A stretch of DNA of 64,000 nt from assembly GCA_033961575.1 (NCBI GenBank), contig CM066732.1:67246687-67310686 (forward strand), in the 5' to 3' direction. The notes under the pieces are model-generated. The model saw only the letters and a program-made list of their open reading frames with translations. It was not told the origin of the DNA and did not search any database. This stretch comes from Aselliscus stoliczkanus. Its lineage: Eukaryota; Chordata; Mammalia; Chiroptera; Hipposideridae. The position numbers and the translations under genes were made by a program. Shown here piece after piece: positions 34,937 to 47,835 of this stretch; the first letter of the stretch is position 1; each line of letters opens with the position of its first letter.

Positions 34937-35380
34937 TGTGGAGATGTACTTTCCTCAGAATGATTCTTGGATGGGTTTGGCACCCCTACGCATTCCTCGC
35001 TATGAATTTGGAATATGTGTCTTAGACCAAAAAGTGTATGTTATAGGTGGTATTGAAACTGATGTGCGTCCTGATTTCACTGGCAGAAAACATGAAAATT
35101 CAGTAGAATGCTGGAATCCTGATACGAATACCTGGACTTCTCTCGAGAGAATGAATGAGAACCGAAGTACCCTTGGAGTAGTAGTACTTGCAGGAGAACT
35201 TTATGCTTTAGGTGGTTATGATGGACAGTCTTATTTACAGTCTGTAGAGAAGTATATTCCCAAAATAAGAAAGTGGGAGCCTGTGGCACCAATGACTACA
35301 ACACGAAGTTGTTTTGCCGCAGCCGTGCTTGATGGAATGATCTACGCCATTGGTGGGTATGGTCCCGCCCACATGAACAG
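34937..35380 (+). CDS. KLHL28: KLHL28 coding exon 3 (Kelch repeats)
   Basis: Follows the acceptor ttctttag (ag 34935-34936) and ends at ATGAACAG/gtattt (gt 35381-35382). The 444 nt encode 148 residues of the Kelch beta-propeller. Diagnostic blade motifs are visible: VYVIGGIET, a Trp-containing WNPDTNTWTSLERMNENRS strand, LYALGGYDGQSYLQSVEKY, and IYAIGGYGPAHMN with paired glycines. Both ends are phase 2, so the exon is symmetric and its length is a multiple of three. The blade register continues smoothly from exon 2 into exon 4. Confidence 0.97.
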
Positions 35381-37218
35381 GTATTTAACTTAATCAAGTG
35401 GTAAATGCTTGTAGATTTTTAAAGTATTATTAACATTGATTTCTCTTTTTAAAACAATTTGTGTGTATAAATGAACTTCTCTTTTTAATTTTTAAAATAA
35501 TATTGATAGACATTTGGGAAATTTAACCTGCCCATAAATATAATTGTAATTGTTTTACATGGGGATTTAATACAAACCTAAAATAAGATGAAGTTAGACA
35601 ACTTTAGATTTTGGGTGGCAGTGTGTGTGTGTATGGTCTGTGACTGCATTGCCTAATACAATAGAAAAGTGAAAAATGTAACTCCTATATGCTTACACAA
35701 TATTATAATACATAAACTTAAAGCCTTATTTAAATATTCCTTTCTGGATTCTCATTTTATAATCATACATGTATTATTATGTAGCTAAGTTGTGCTAGAG
35801 TCTGAATTTGAGATTTCTGTATTATACAGTATTCTCTGAATAAAAGAAATACATATATATGACAAATAAAAGCATAAAGTGATGCTTATATGGAAAATTA
35901 ATCATAATTCTGAACTTTGTTGAAAATTGATGTTTCAAAGATTTTATCTCTAATAGTAATTAGAGTGGTATATGTTTATTGATTCTGAGCATTTTAATGA
36001 AAGAATATATTGTTTAACTGAGAAAGGAATGACACAACAGCAGTTCATCTATAAATTTTTATTTCTGTGTAAGCTAAAGTATTCCCCCGTTTTGTTGTTC
36101 CCTTATTTGAAGACAGGTATTTGGGGCCCAGGCATACTTTCTATTTTTGAGAAGTTGCTGTCAGAAATTTATAAAATAAAAGGTTAAGTATTTTAGTTTT
36201 GAGATAATGCTCTTGAAGTATAAGTTTTAGCTACAGTTTGTCAACTCTTCTTGTCCTGTGATTTTGCTCTAAAGGTTTTTATCCAGGGTCCTTTCACAAA
36301 TGGTTATATGTTTAGTCTATACTCTAGTCTACAGCCTAGTCTGTATTCTAAACTCCAAAATTATGTCACTGACACTTTTCTGAGAAGTTAGATTAAGATG
36401 AGAACAAGCTCAACAAGCCTGCCTTTATGCCCCTTCAGGGCAAAGCATAGGCTTAATGGCCTTCTGGGGTTTCACATGAAAGCTTTTTGGGAAATTCTGA
36501 TTTGATTTGGATTTCCATAATACAGCTTGGAAATGACAAGGGTTTTCTGGAATGTAGATTTGACTTAAATCCCTGAATTCTCCAATCACTCTGAGATTAT
36601 TATGATTCATTAGTTTGTATTAGGAAACCTGCAATGTTTGCTTTGCAGCAAACCACCGTGAATTCTTCTGTAAGAAATTCTTCTTTCCTTCTCTTCCCTT
36701 TTCCTTAGCTGTGTGGCAGATCCTATTCTTAGAGCACATCTATATTCAGTTTGTGATTTTCAAAGTCGTTTCATATGCATACCCATTTGACTTTATTCTT
36801 ACCCGAATCCTTTAAGATCATATTACTGCCATTTTTGCAGGTGAGAGGAAATGACGAACCCAGGATGACAGAAATCCAAAGCGGCAGGGCTAGGGTTCAT
36901 TCTGCTCCAGATACGCAGCATTAGTACTTGAACCTGGGTTTTCTGCCTCCCAAAGTTCTATAACTTTAATACCCCTTTCTGCCTGTACAATATAATGGAA
37001 TAGCCTATGGCTGTTATTGCACCCAGCCCCCAAGAGAAGCTTTTATCCCTGCATTCTTATCAGAAATTTAAACATTTGGGACAAACTACTCTGGTTTTAT
37101 ATCTATTTATATGAAATTTTAAAAGTTCAAATAGTGGGGTTTAGTTTTGCTTTAGTAGGAAGAGTGTGACACAAAGGATATGTGAATTAATTTTCTTTTT
37201 CTTTGTGAATATTTGCAG
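35381..37218 (+). other. KLHL28: KLHL28 intron 3
   Basis: A 1.84-kb GT-AG intron, AT-rich. A MIR-like stretch is possible around 36.78-36.96 kb. No coding or RNA gene is seen. Confidence 0.9.
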
Positions 37219-37427
37219 TGTGGAGCGTTATGATCCAAGTAAGGACTCCTGGGAGATGGTTGCATCTATGGCAGATAAAAGAATTCACTTTGGTGTGGGT
37301 GTCATGCTGGGCTTTATTTTTGTGGTGGGTGGACATAATGGTGTCTCACATTTGTCCAGTATTGAAAGATATGACCCTCATCAAAATCAGTGGACTGTGT
37401 GTAGACCAATGAAAGAACCCAGAACAG
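37219..37427 (+). CDS. KLHL28: KLHL28 coding exon 4 (Kelch repeats)
   Basis: Starts after atttgcag (ag 37217-37218) with TGTGGAGCG, completing the Ser codon from exon 3 (SVERYDPSKDSWEMV). It ends at AGAACAG/gtaata (gt 37428-37429), so exon 5 joins in phase 1 to form a Gly codon. The 209 nt carry the blade motifs FIFVVGGHNGVSHLSSIERY and WTVCRPMKEPRTG. The unspliced frame runs into intronic stop codons, so the exon end is set by the donor. Confidence 0.96.
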
Positions 37428-38569
37428 GTAATAATAACTTACTAATTTCTAACTGTAGGACAATATTTTGTATAGTGATGTTCTTGTAATAGTGGTTCCT
37501 TGGAATATAAGAGTATTACTTGTGAAGAAAAACCTTATGTGTGGTAAACTTTAGAGACAACTAGATTAGACAAACTACATAGATTTTTCTACATGGTTTT
37601 AATATACCAGTGCACATATTATCATTCCTTAAATTTGGAGAACACATTTTGAGAAATGCTGGCAATTGAATATCTTTTAAAAGCTCTTTTTGTCCATATA
37701 ACAACTCTCATCTTTTTATATGTTACACAAATCAGCAGCCTATATGTTCACTTTTATTTGTTCTCTCCTTCTTAAGGGGTATAGTTGATCAAGAAAGGGC
37801 TGAATTTCAGAGTTCCTAGAGAGAAACAAATATATCAAGGAGAGGAAGAAATTATCTTTGAACTCAAACTCAAATCTCATTATTTTAAGATTTTAAGTTC
37901 TTGACAGGATACCTTAGGACTATTCCTTGCTTTTGCGATTAAAGAAACTCCGGAAACGGAAAGATGCAAAGGAAACTGCAAAGACAAAATGGAATCAACT
38001 GTTTTGTTTACTATAATTAGTTTCTATGGTGTTATTGAGAGAAAGCCATGAAACAACAAGGATGTAAAAAATTAGGGTAGCCTTGTTGTTTTCAGAACTA
38101 CTACAGATTTTGACTGTGGATGTTGGTGCCTCTAACACCCACTCGTTCAAGGTCAACTGTACAAGTGGAGGAGGTCTTTCATAAAAGCAAAGTGGTATAA
38201 CAGGAACTTCAGAAAAGCAGGAGATACTTGTATTTGAAAACCTGATAAAAATGAATGATTTCTTGAAAACTGTAAATAGAAATTGAGAAGAAAGCAATAT
38301 GGAAATAGACAAACTGCATTCTTAGTAGTATTTTCCTGTTGTGGAGGAGAGGGAGAGCAGGACTGGGGAGGAAAAGCAAAAGAAAACCTTAACTCTTACT
38401 TTGATATTAGGGGTATTTTTCCATTGAGCACATATTACTGTGTTGTTTATCTAATTAATAATGGATTGTTGAAATGTACTTTAAGCGAACATTAAAATAC
38501 AGTTATTTCTTTTTAGTGAGAAGTCTGCTAACTAGTTGTGTTTTTCCCCTTTTTGTCCCCCTTTCCCAG
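37428..38569 (+). other. KLHL28: KLHL28 intron 4
   Basis: A 1.14-kb GT-AG intron ending in a pyrimidine-rich tract (tttttcccctttttgtccccctttcccag). Nothing else is recognised inside it. Confidence 0.9.
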
Positions 38570-38733
38570 GAGTTGGTGCTGCAGCTGTTGACAACTATCT
38601 TTATGTAGTGGGTGGTCACTCAGGATCTTCCTATCTGAACACTGTGCAGAAATATGACCCTATCTCAGATACGTGGCTGGATTCAGCCGGCATGATCTAC
38701 TGTCGCTGCAATTTTGGTTTAACTGCACTTTGA
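38570..38733 (+). CDS. KLHL28: KLHL28 terminal coding exon 5
   Basis: The exon begins GAGTTGGTGCT after acceptor ag 38568-38569 and ends with the TGA at 38731-38733. It encodes the last Kelch blade: YLYVVGGHSGSSYLNTVQKY, WLDSAGM and the C-terminus CRCNFGLTAL. The four coding exons (899 + 444 + 209 + 164 nt) give 1716 nt, exactly 571 codons plus stop. That is the length I know for human KLHL28, so the gene is complete here with no frameshift. Confidence 0.97.
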
Positions 38734-39174
38734 CAAGCGTGCGCTCATGGAAACAGTGAAGGGACAAACCTGTGCCGCATGAAAGGATGCCCAATTTCCT
38801 GAAACCCAAAAACTGCATTGCTTTCTTTTTCACTTGAAGTGGCATGAAGACTCAGAGTTTTGTTGGGTACTTTGACAAGTAGCTTTGGTTGCTCTTGATT
38901 ACACAGTGAATCAATAATTAAAAAAAAAAGGAAACATTTTGCTAATTGAATTGTGTACTCCCCCTGCCCCCCTCCCCATTCTGGAATAGTTTTGAGTTCC
39001 TAAGTGTACATGTAGACAAAACCTTCCTGCTTATTATTATTATTTTAGTTCTCTTCCCTCCTTGATATGTACCATGATTTAGGTGAGTGATATATATAGA
39101 CGTTTGTATTGAATGACTGGACACAGTGCTGATAGATACTCTGTTGGGTGTGAATTCATATGCTTCACATTTTA

Positions 39175-39180
39175 AATAAA
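39175..39180 (+). terminator. KLHL28: Proximal KLHL28 polyadenylation signal
   Basis: A canonical AATAAA lies 442 bases after the stop codon, followed by a T/G-rich stretch. It would give a short 3' UTR isoform. Confidence 0.45.
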
Positions 39181-39757
39181 GGGCTGCTTTTTTGGGTACT
39201 TTTATGGGGTAGAAATTATATGGCATTGTGAGTCACGTGGATATTCTTCCTGCTAAAAGGCTTAAGGGCTGTGGATGTCATAAGTTTGCAAAAAATGCTT
39301 TTACTCTCTTGATGTTTGGGGGCTTATTTAAAGAAGTCAGATACTTACTGTTTCTGCCTTTTTTATATGGGCAGGTTAATGCTGGATGAATTAATTTACT
39401 TTCCCATCCAAGCTATGCTAAGCATGGCTAGAAAGAGTTAATTAAGCATATCAGTTTAATATTTTTGTAGTTGTACAGGAGGCTTCCCAGTGTTGATGTA
39501 AATATGTGACAAAATGTTTAGTACGACCCTTAGTGCGTATTAATTTTTTTTCATATATCCTTGTAATAATTTCAGGTTTTTAAGACCATTGCTTTTCAAA
39601 GCGTTCACGTATAAAAATGGTGCTAACTGTAGGAGCTATTACAAGGCTATAACGATGTTCTTTTGGATGTTCAGTGTAAGATACGCATGACATGTTTTGA
39701 TAGTATTTTTCATTTTTACTGGCTTGATTCATTTGTGCTTATTAAAAACATTAGTAA

Positions 39758-39884
39758 TGGGCCAGCCAAATGGCTCAGTTGGTTAAGAGCTCGCTCAAAA
39801 GTGCAAGCTGAGCTCTGAGCAACAGCAGTTCGAGGCGCAGCCCGAGCTGAGCTGCCAGCAGGTGGCAGGATGGCTCGGCTAAAA

Positions 39885-39945
<61 letters not shown>
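39758..39945 (+). mobile_element. SINE with (AAAT)n tail inside the KLHL28 3' UTR
   Basis: A GGCTCAG-type SINE with about 16 AAAT units, flanked by the 14-bp duplication AAAAACATTAGTAA (39744-39757 and 39946-39959). If the distal polyadenylation site is used it is transcribed in sense within the mRNA. Confidence 0.92.
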
Positions 39946-39947
<2 letters not shown>

Positions 39948-42900
39948 AAACATTAGTAACTCTACTAGTGTTAACATCCAAAAATTATCTAAATGCCTGT
40001 TATGTTTTTCATGGTTCCTGAATAGTGATTTAGAGAAAGATACATTTCTTTATCTTCCTTCTTCTCGTGCTAGATATTACATGTCCTTAAAAACAGAAAT
40101 GTATGCATTAAATATAAAGCACTAGGCAGTTAGTTATGCATTATTTTGTACACGTCTTAGGTAACTGAATATTTTAAAGTTATTGAAGAAAACTGGAACT
40201 CAGTGTTTACTTGAGTAATGGTTCTACATTTGGTTCTATTACTTGGACTAACGAAATGATCTTTTAAAGCAAATTGTGTGCTGTAGTCAAGTGACACCTT
40301 ATTTAAAAGAAGTGGTTGACTCGTTTTGTTTTAGCATGTTTTGGTAAATGTCTGTTAGTCTTGAACACATTGCCTGGCGTTTTATTAGGTATTGGTACTT
40401 TTATTTTTGGTACTGTAGTCATTTTGTTTTCCATGACATTTTTTTTTTTAACCTGCCCCCATCTCTTTATAGTCTCTGCAAAACCAATGTATATTTGTTT
40501 CCTATGAAAAATTCATACTGCATTCTTAAGTACCATAATATTCTAAACTATTGTTAAGAAGCCATTTGTAATTATAAAACATAAGTTTATTTGTTAGTAT
40601 ATATGTTATTTCTTGAAAATTATAGCCAGGCAGTTTGTGGTTTTCCTTGTTCTTCCATACACTGCTAGTGTAGATTTAAATATATACTACAAAGCTATGT
40701 AAAAATCATCTTTAAGCATAAGCATTATCATGCTTTATGAATATTTGCACAGATTATAAAACGTTGCAAGTGATTTTTAGTCTCTTTTAATTAAGAACTC
40801 AACAGGAGCTACTAATAAAATTGACAGGTTGAGTATTTTCTATATTGCTTTGTTTAAATAACAATGATATATAGCAATAACTTTTTAATTGTTTTGAATA
40901 AATCTATTGAATAGAAAAAAAGGTGCACTATTGTGATTGGCCTAGATTTTATTTAAAGAAAAGCAATTTAAAATAGATTCCATCACACACTTAATTTTAA
41001 ATCCGACTCAATTTTCCTTCTGCTTATATCATTGAAATTGTTAAATACATCTTATTACTCATTTTAATCCTTTCTCCTCAGAAGGGAGTTTGAAAGACTA
41101 GAAAATTATTTTAGTTGTAAACTATACATTTTATTTTAACAATGTTTTATTCAATGTATCATCCCCACTATCAAATTAGTATAAAATATCATTTGCTAAA
41201 TTAGATCAAAGACATATATCTATCATTGTTTTGGAAAAATCTGAATTTTGTGTTGAAGAAGAATAAATATAAAACATTTGGGGCAATAGAAGGAGCCATA
41301 TACCAGAGAACAAATTACAAAAACCTGTGAAAGGAAGAGAAAAACCAAATTTAGAAATATTTATTTCAGGTTTGCTAACCCTACTGTACTGTTCATAACA
41401 AGAAGTATTATTAATGTGACCTGAAAACTGATAACTTTACAATAGGACCTTTTTGTACAGATTTGTGACAAGTTTCATCATGAATACTATGCTGACAAAT
41501 TGTGAATTTAAAGCCACATGTTTCTTATTAAAAAGGCTAAAGATATTTGGTTATAAATTCCCAGGGTTAAAGACATTAGAAATAATTTTATATCAGGTAA
41601 GGAGGAGTCAGCTATTTAAGATTGCCCAGAAATATTTTTGAAAAAAGTGACAGTGGGGAATAGTAATTGTCTAATTAATTGGAAGATAATCGCCTTCTAT
41701 AGTGATTTTATGAAGACTCAATCTGTTAGGTATGTTTGGCTGTTTAATATTTATTGAATATAGTAATAGAATTTAAGTGATTTTTAATGTAGCCCAAAGG
41801 ATATTTATGTAAGTTCCATATGTTAATGCTAATACTGTTTTAGATATGAATGAATATTAAATTATAGGAAGTGGCATCAAGTGATAGGAAAATGGCATTC
41901 ATTAGGTTTTGAGAAATTATTTTGATAGCTTGACAAATATGGCGGGTTTACTATAGGTATGAGATACTGTGCTAGATGCTATTGGGGCTGGAAATCTAAA
42001 TAAGATGAAGTATTTTTACTCAAAGAATAAAATATAGTGAAGATCTTGAGATCTGTACCCAAGTAACTATTATGATAAAGTATGAATCTAATTCCTTATC
42101 TCCAACATTGTAAGAAGTAATTAGAGACCCAGTTTATGCATAAATATTTGTGTCTTTTAGTGTCTAGTGTTTTATTGACATGAAAAGGAATAATAGAAAA
42201 CCTAATGTTTATAGAATTCCCAATTTCCTGGAATTGGATAATATATTTTCTAGTAGAAAAACAAAGTTATAGAAACTTAAAAAATAGAAACTTAAAAAAA
42301 AGTACTTAACTATATTATCAAGGCTCTGGTGGACATTGAAGGAAATATATGTACATATAATGCTGTTTTCACTTTTGGTGTTGGATTTCTGGTATTGTCA
42401 CCTAAGTGCTCATTTTCAGGAAAATCAGATTCTACAATAAATATACTGCTTAAAGTTCAATAAACTTTTGAGAACCTCTATAACCTCTGTAGTCTGAAAG
42501 TGAAGAAATTCTAAGATGTCACATGTCATTTAACATCCAGTTCTAGCTTTTAACCTTTTTTTCTTTGTAAAACCGCACTTTAAATTAGACATGATTTAAT
42601 TAGATACAGTTATTCAATGGCTGGATATATATTGGATTTTCACTCACAATATATTGAGTCAGTGTTGAAACATATTTGAGAAGAGTGAGGGATACAGTAA
42701 GTTTTAAGTACTATAGGTTTACAAGTTTTCTTACTGGTATGAATATGGAGTCAAACAAAAATCCAGTTTACATCTCTGCAGAGAGAAAAATTGTTATCCA
42801 TATGTCTTTTATATTACACATATTTAACTAGAGATAATTTATTGTTAATTTTGTCAAGTTATCACGTGTAAGTCCCATTTTAAAATACCAAGCAAAAAGT

Positions 42901-43305
42901 TCCAAGTTTGCCTTAAAATAAAGTGAAATAAAGAACTGGATGATAATGCCTATATTTTTGCCTTATGAATTGTGCTGTTTCATAAACCAGAGATTGTTTC
43001 GATTTTAACAGGATTCTGAAATTTTGTAGATGTAGAGTACTAATAATATATGTACTCTCTTGCAAAGAATGTGATATAGTTGTGGATTATGTTAATGTTT
43101 CAATGTTTTTGTATAAGTATTTTACCTCTGAATATGTATCTTTAGCGTCAGGATTTCATTTTATTTATGTTTACATAGTTAAGTGGCATTTAACTTGTTG
43201 AAGGTTGTATTCTTTTGTTTTTATTTTTGAAGTTCTTTGTGTGCAGTATTGTGGTAATGCTCTGTAATAACTATGGTTCAATTTCATTTAATGTGAAATG
43301 TTTAG

Positions 43306-43311
43306 AATAAA
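43306..43311 (+). terminator. KLHL28: Distal KLHL28 polyadenylation signal
   Basis: A canonical AATAAA followed within about 20-40 bases by a CA site and U/G-rich sequence. The AT-rich, repeat-poor sequence ends about here and recognisable interspersed repeats resume by 44.2 kb. Confidence 0.5.
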
Positions 43312-44189
43312 TTTGAAAAACATGACTTTTCTGTGTCAATTGTTTTGAACTGACCCAGGCTAACTTTGTTATGCTCACCTCTTAGGTTCATCTTGGTAAT
43401 GGGGCACACATCTTGAGCGGGATGTGGGATAGTCACAGACTCAGGTATTTACTGAAGGAATATCCGTTAGCAAAGCAGGCACAGAAGGGTTCTGTTGGAA
43501 GTTCAATGCAGTCCCAGCTTTCTATCTCTTTAGATTCTTTAACCAGCCTTGGAAGAAACGTTTACCTGAGGAAGACAAGGCAACATTCCAGAGGATTCTC
43601 TTAACTTTATGGCTAGCAGCAGGTAACCAGCAGCCCTAAAGGAAGCTATAAAGGGGATTGTGCTTCAAGCGCCATGTTTAACAAGGTGTAAACTACAGGG
43701 CCAAGTGCATTCAGATACCCTGTCCCTGCAAGGATCTGGCAGTGTCTCTTGTGTTTCGACAACCTAAAAACGAAGAAGGGCTTTTACTCAAATTCTTGGA
43801 TTTTAATGTTTTTTCCTTAGTCTGAAAATCTTGGTTTCTATCAACATTAACATCATTACCTATTTGATTTATCTTACAACATATTTCTAATAGTCTCAAA
43901 ATAACAATATAAATAAGGACAATGAATGCAGTTAAGATTCCTTTGTTTTTCTTTTTCGGCCTTAGAATATATCTCACAAGGATAAACAAAATACTGGTTT
44001 TAGAGTCAATGAAGTAATATTTTTATTTGGTTAAAGCATAATTGAACACTTACTGAAATACTTCGGTTAATTCAATTTATGCTTTAATTTCTAGGGATAT
44101 ACTTTTATTTTTAAATTATATAAATGAAAAAAATAAAATATTGACCCGAACATTGAAACTATATGGGAAGATTCATTCACAGAAGTTTT

Positions 44190-44600
44190 GTGTGCATTTC
44201 CATCCCTTTACTCTGTTTTTATTCCCATATAGGTAGTCATATTTGTTACATGTTGGTTCCATTGTTGCATTTTGAAAATATGAGTATGCCCCCTTCCCCG
44301 TTTCCTTACAATCAGATAGCATACTGTAAAAATACTTTTTCAACTTTTTTTCACTTAATATATTCAGGAGATTATTCCATATCAATAAATGGACATAATT
44401 CTTATTCATTTTTGCAGTTACATAGTACCTTACTGTATACTATAGAACCTCTAAGTCTATTGCTGATGAACATTTAGGCTGTTTTCAGACTTTTATTGAC
44501 AATGTTGCAATGAATAACCTTGTGCATTTGGCATTTTGTGTTTGAGGCATAGACTTGAAGCAGGAATTGCTGGGTCAAAGGGTAGATAACGTAATTTTGC
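44190..44600 (-). mobile_element. Old L1 3' region
   Basis: Reverse-orientation landmarks of an old L1 3' UTR: GATTATTCCATATCAATAAA, GATGAACATTTAGGCTGTTT, CAATGAATAACCTTGTGCAT and AATTGCTGGGTCAAAGGGTA. Confidence 0.65.
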
Positions 44601-44614
44601 TAGATCTTCCCTGT

Positions 44615-44980
44615 TTTAGTCAATTCAGGCTGCTACAAAATACCATAGACTTGGTGGCTTATAAACAATGGAAATTTATTTCTCACAGTTCTGGAAGATG
44701 GGAAGTCCCAGACCAGGTGCCATTGTGGTTGGGTTCTGCGAGAGTCTCCTCAGGGTTATAGACTGCCAACTTCTCATTGTATTCTCACAGGGCAGAGAGT
44801 AGAGAGGGGAAGAAAGCTCTGGTGACTCTTATAATCCCATTCATGAGGGTTCAATCTTCATGGCCTCATCTAATCCTAATTATGCCCCAGTGGCCCCACC
44901 TAATCCCTTCACAAGGAGCGGGGTAGGACTTCAGTATACAAATGTTGGGGAGACACATTCATTTCATAACATTGTCCAGT
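44615..44980 (-). mobile_element. MaLR-type LTR (MLT1/MST-like)
   Basis: Clear reversed LTR: TTCAGGCTGCTACAAAATACC, TTATTTCTCACAGTTCTGGA, CCCATTCATGAGGGTTCAAT and GAGACACATTCATTTCATAA. It follows directly on the L1 fragment. Confidence 0.8.
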
Positions 44981-45727
44981 TCTTGCAAGAGGCATTCCCA
45001 TCAACAATAGTCTTGCCTAAGAAAACCTTACAGGCTGTTTTTATTAGTCTACCTACTCAGGGGCTTGTTAAGAGATAACACTTGGCCTCAGGGTTTTATG
45101 GCTCAAATTATGTCTAACGTTAAAATATAAAGAAATGTAAAGTTTCTAATTTTTAGTTTACTTGAAAAGCTGCTTTAAATCCTTTATTGAACAAGGCAGG
45201 ATCTAAACAAGGATGGACCAGTCACTTTTGTCATTGGGATCAGGAAGAAAGTCTTTGGAAGGACATTTTTGTGTGTACCCTGAAAAGAGTAGAGTTTAAA
45301 GATCAGTGGTCCTAGAATCTACTTAAAGTAGGTGACTCCCACTGAAGAGAGGACTTTATGTGTCAAAAAGTTTTAGAACCAGATTTTAAAAGATCTTTAA
45401 TGATTCTGGACAATACATGGTAGATAATCAATTTTGAGCAGGAACAAGATGGGATATTTCATTACTTAGTGTCTATGGAAATTTAAGCTAGTCACTTTTC
45501 TCCAACATTCCCTTTGTTTTTGCCTTTCAAACTAATTCATGAATTCAACATCTTTTTCTTATTGTTTTAATATCAATATGTTCTGTGAGTTTAGTTGCCA
45601 CAGAAATGCCAGCAATGGTTTTTAGTCAGCAAACTTGAAATACCCACATAGCATTGAGTTCATTTTCTGCAGCAGCTCTGCTCCACGTACTAATTTCATT
45701 TCTTAATATGGAAAGAGGTATCCACAA

Positions 45728-45990
45728 TAATGGTAGCTAACACTTTCATGGAGCTTACTGTGTGCCACACCCGTAAGTGCTATACATAATAAATTCATTT
45801 AATTGTCACCACAACTTCATTACATATATTCTGTCATTATCTCCGTTTTGTAGTTGGAAATGAGAACAGGGAGGTTAGGTAATAGGCCCAAAGCCACACA
45901 ACCAGTGACAGAGTCCAAATTTGAATTCAGGCAATCTGGCTTTAGACTCCAGGTGTTTAATTGCCATACTCTTGCCTCTCCTTGGCAGCG
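45728..45990 (-). repeat. MIR, near full length
   Basis: A long reversed MIR: GGTAGCTAACACTTTCATGG, TACTGTGTGCCACACCC, ATTCATTTAATTGTCACCAC, GGCCCAAAGCCACACAACCA and CAGGCAATCTGGCTTTAGAC. About 260 bp, close to the full element. Confidence 0.85.
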
Positions 45991-46420
45991 TGAAATTCAG
46001 CAGTCTAGGACAGGATAACAGATAATCCAGTGGTAGCATAATCACATATCACGATTCACCTCGAATTCTGCGAAGAATATCACATTGTACTTTTTTGTAT
46101 TAGGGTAATTTTTAAATTTCAGTTATATATTTAGGTACAAATGTCTGTGTATACTGGATTATGATAAAGAGTTACTGCTGAGAGTTGACATTAAACAAAA
46201 AACTTTAAAAACTACTTACTTACTTACACAGTTTGCTCTTTTATTTCATCATAATACAGCCCCACTTGGGGACATTAGGCAGTTAAGTCTCTCAGGTGAG
46301 TAAAGCAGGCACCAGTTATCTATGCAAGAAATACATATAACCCCAAACGACAACTTAATATTATTGAGAAAATTTTAGTGAAAGAGACAAGATTACACTG
46401 ACAGTTTTTAAAAATATATA

Positions 46421-46653
46421 CAGAGGGTGCCAAAAATGTATACACATTTCAAGAAAGGAAAAAACTGTGTTAATATATACCAATAACAAAAGATGAATAC
46501 AAGTCACGTTTGACTTCTTCAGTTACAAGAGGTGCTCCAAGTGGTTACCGTCAGCGTCCAGACACTTCTGATTACGACGAATTACTGCTTGAGCAACATT
46601 GACCAAGGTGTTAACGTCTCTTAAAATGTGTATACTTTTTTTGGCACCTCCGG
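46421..46653. mobile_element. 233-bp mariner-type MITE
   Basis: Terminal inverted repeats of about 27 bp (CAGAGGGTGCCAAAAATGTA at the left, the reverse of CCGGAGGTGCCAAAAAAAGT at the right) flanked by TA (46419-46420 and 46654-46655). Read on the minus strand, the interior encodes NVAQAVIRRNQKCLDADGNH followed by LEHLL, the usual C-terminus of a mariner transposase. So it is an internally deleted copy keeping the extreme 3' end of the gene. Confidence 0.85.
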
Positions 46654-47793
46654 TATATACATAAAATTTCATATATATACGAAATTTTCCCCAACACAAG
46701 TGACCTTGGAATTCTGAAAAAAAGAAAGATCAGTATGGACTTGAATAGTCAGGATTTTGAGGTAGGTGTTAGATGAACTATATATTTTGAAGAAAGTGGG
46801 GAATTTTAATTGAGCAAAAGGAGTTAAGGGGAAGTAAATTTCTCCCTTGTTGAGAGACTAAGTGGAAGAATGTGAATATACACTTCATTTAATTTTACTC
46901 TTTCTTTCCTCTTCCTTCCTTCTTCCCTCCCTCCCTTATCTCTCTTTTTCACCTGATAAATTTAACTTGTATATCTTGTTTTTAAAAATCAGTTCTCATT
47001 ACATTTTTGAAATTTGAAAGTTCATAGACAGTTTTAGAAATATCAATAATTAAGCTAATATTCGGATGACTTTCTCTTAATGACAACAGAATCTGAAATA
47101 GCAGGTGATGTTAATTCCTAACCTAGTGTAGCAAACAGAAGTAACCTACTATGTATACCAAATATAGATTTTGTATTTCCAACTCCTTTCAACACATGCT
47201 CAGAGCTTTCACATATCATTAACATAATATTTTGAGCTTAGTATAGTGTCAACATATATTTTTGGAAAAGATTAATGAGTGAAATTGATATAGAAGTTAA
47301 TTCTTCATTGTATTATAAATATTCTTTATTTAAACAAAACTCTTCAGATCTCCAAGTATAATAAAAAATGGAAAGTAGATTACTGTTTCCTTTTTTTTAT
47401 ATCCTATTAAACTATGTGTACTTTCTATTTGTCAGTGATCATTTCATCTCTGTTTAAACAGTTCCATGTGGTATTTTCTGAAACAAGGTTAGTTTCATGA
47501 ATGAAGTGAAGCTATACACATTTCACATGTATAGAAAATGTGAAATATTTCACAATGTGTTAGTAGTAACCTTTGAGTATATAATTAATAACATTTCAAT
47601 TTGTATGCATTTTGCTTTATGAGACATTATTTGGGAAGGACATGTATGTACCAGCTGTCAGAATTCCTTTATTATGAGACACTTAGAATTACCTCATAAA
47701 CTGTTCCCTCCACAATCAGTGCTTCCAAAATTCACATGCAATCAGTTTAGACCCAACAGCTGAACTGCATTTTAATTTTTGTGGTTAAAAAAG

Positions 47794-47796
<3 letters not shown>

Positions 47797-47830
<34 letters not shown>
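47797..47830. repeat. (TA)n microsatellite
   Basis: About 17 TA units, immediately next to the palindrome at 47835-47928. Confidence 0.9.

Positions 47831-47834
<4 letters not shown>

Positions 47835-47835
<1 letters not shown>

Larger units (their letters stand above)
38734..43330 (+). other. KLHL28: KLHL28 3' UTR (extent inferred)
   Basis: Downstream of the stop is about 4.6 kb of AT-rich sequence with almost no old repeats, which suggests a retained long 3' UTR. A proximal AATAAA lies at 39175-39180. A strong distal candidate, AGAATAAATTTG at 43304-43315, is followed by a U/G-rich stretch (ttttctgtgtcaattgttttg) suited to a downstream element. A SINE with a long AAAT tail interrupts it at 39758-39945. 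The distal end is inference. Confidence 0.5.
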
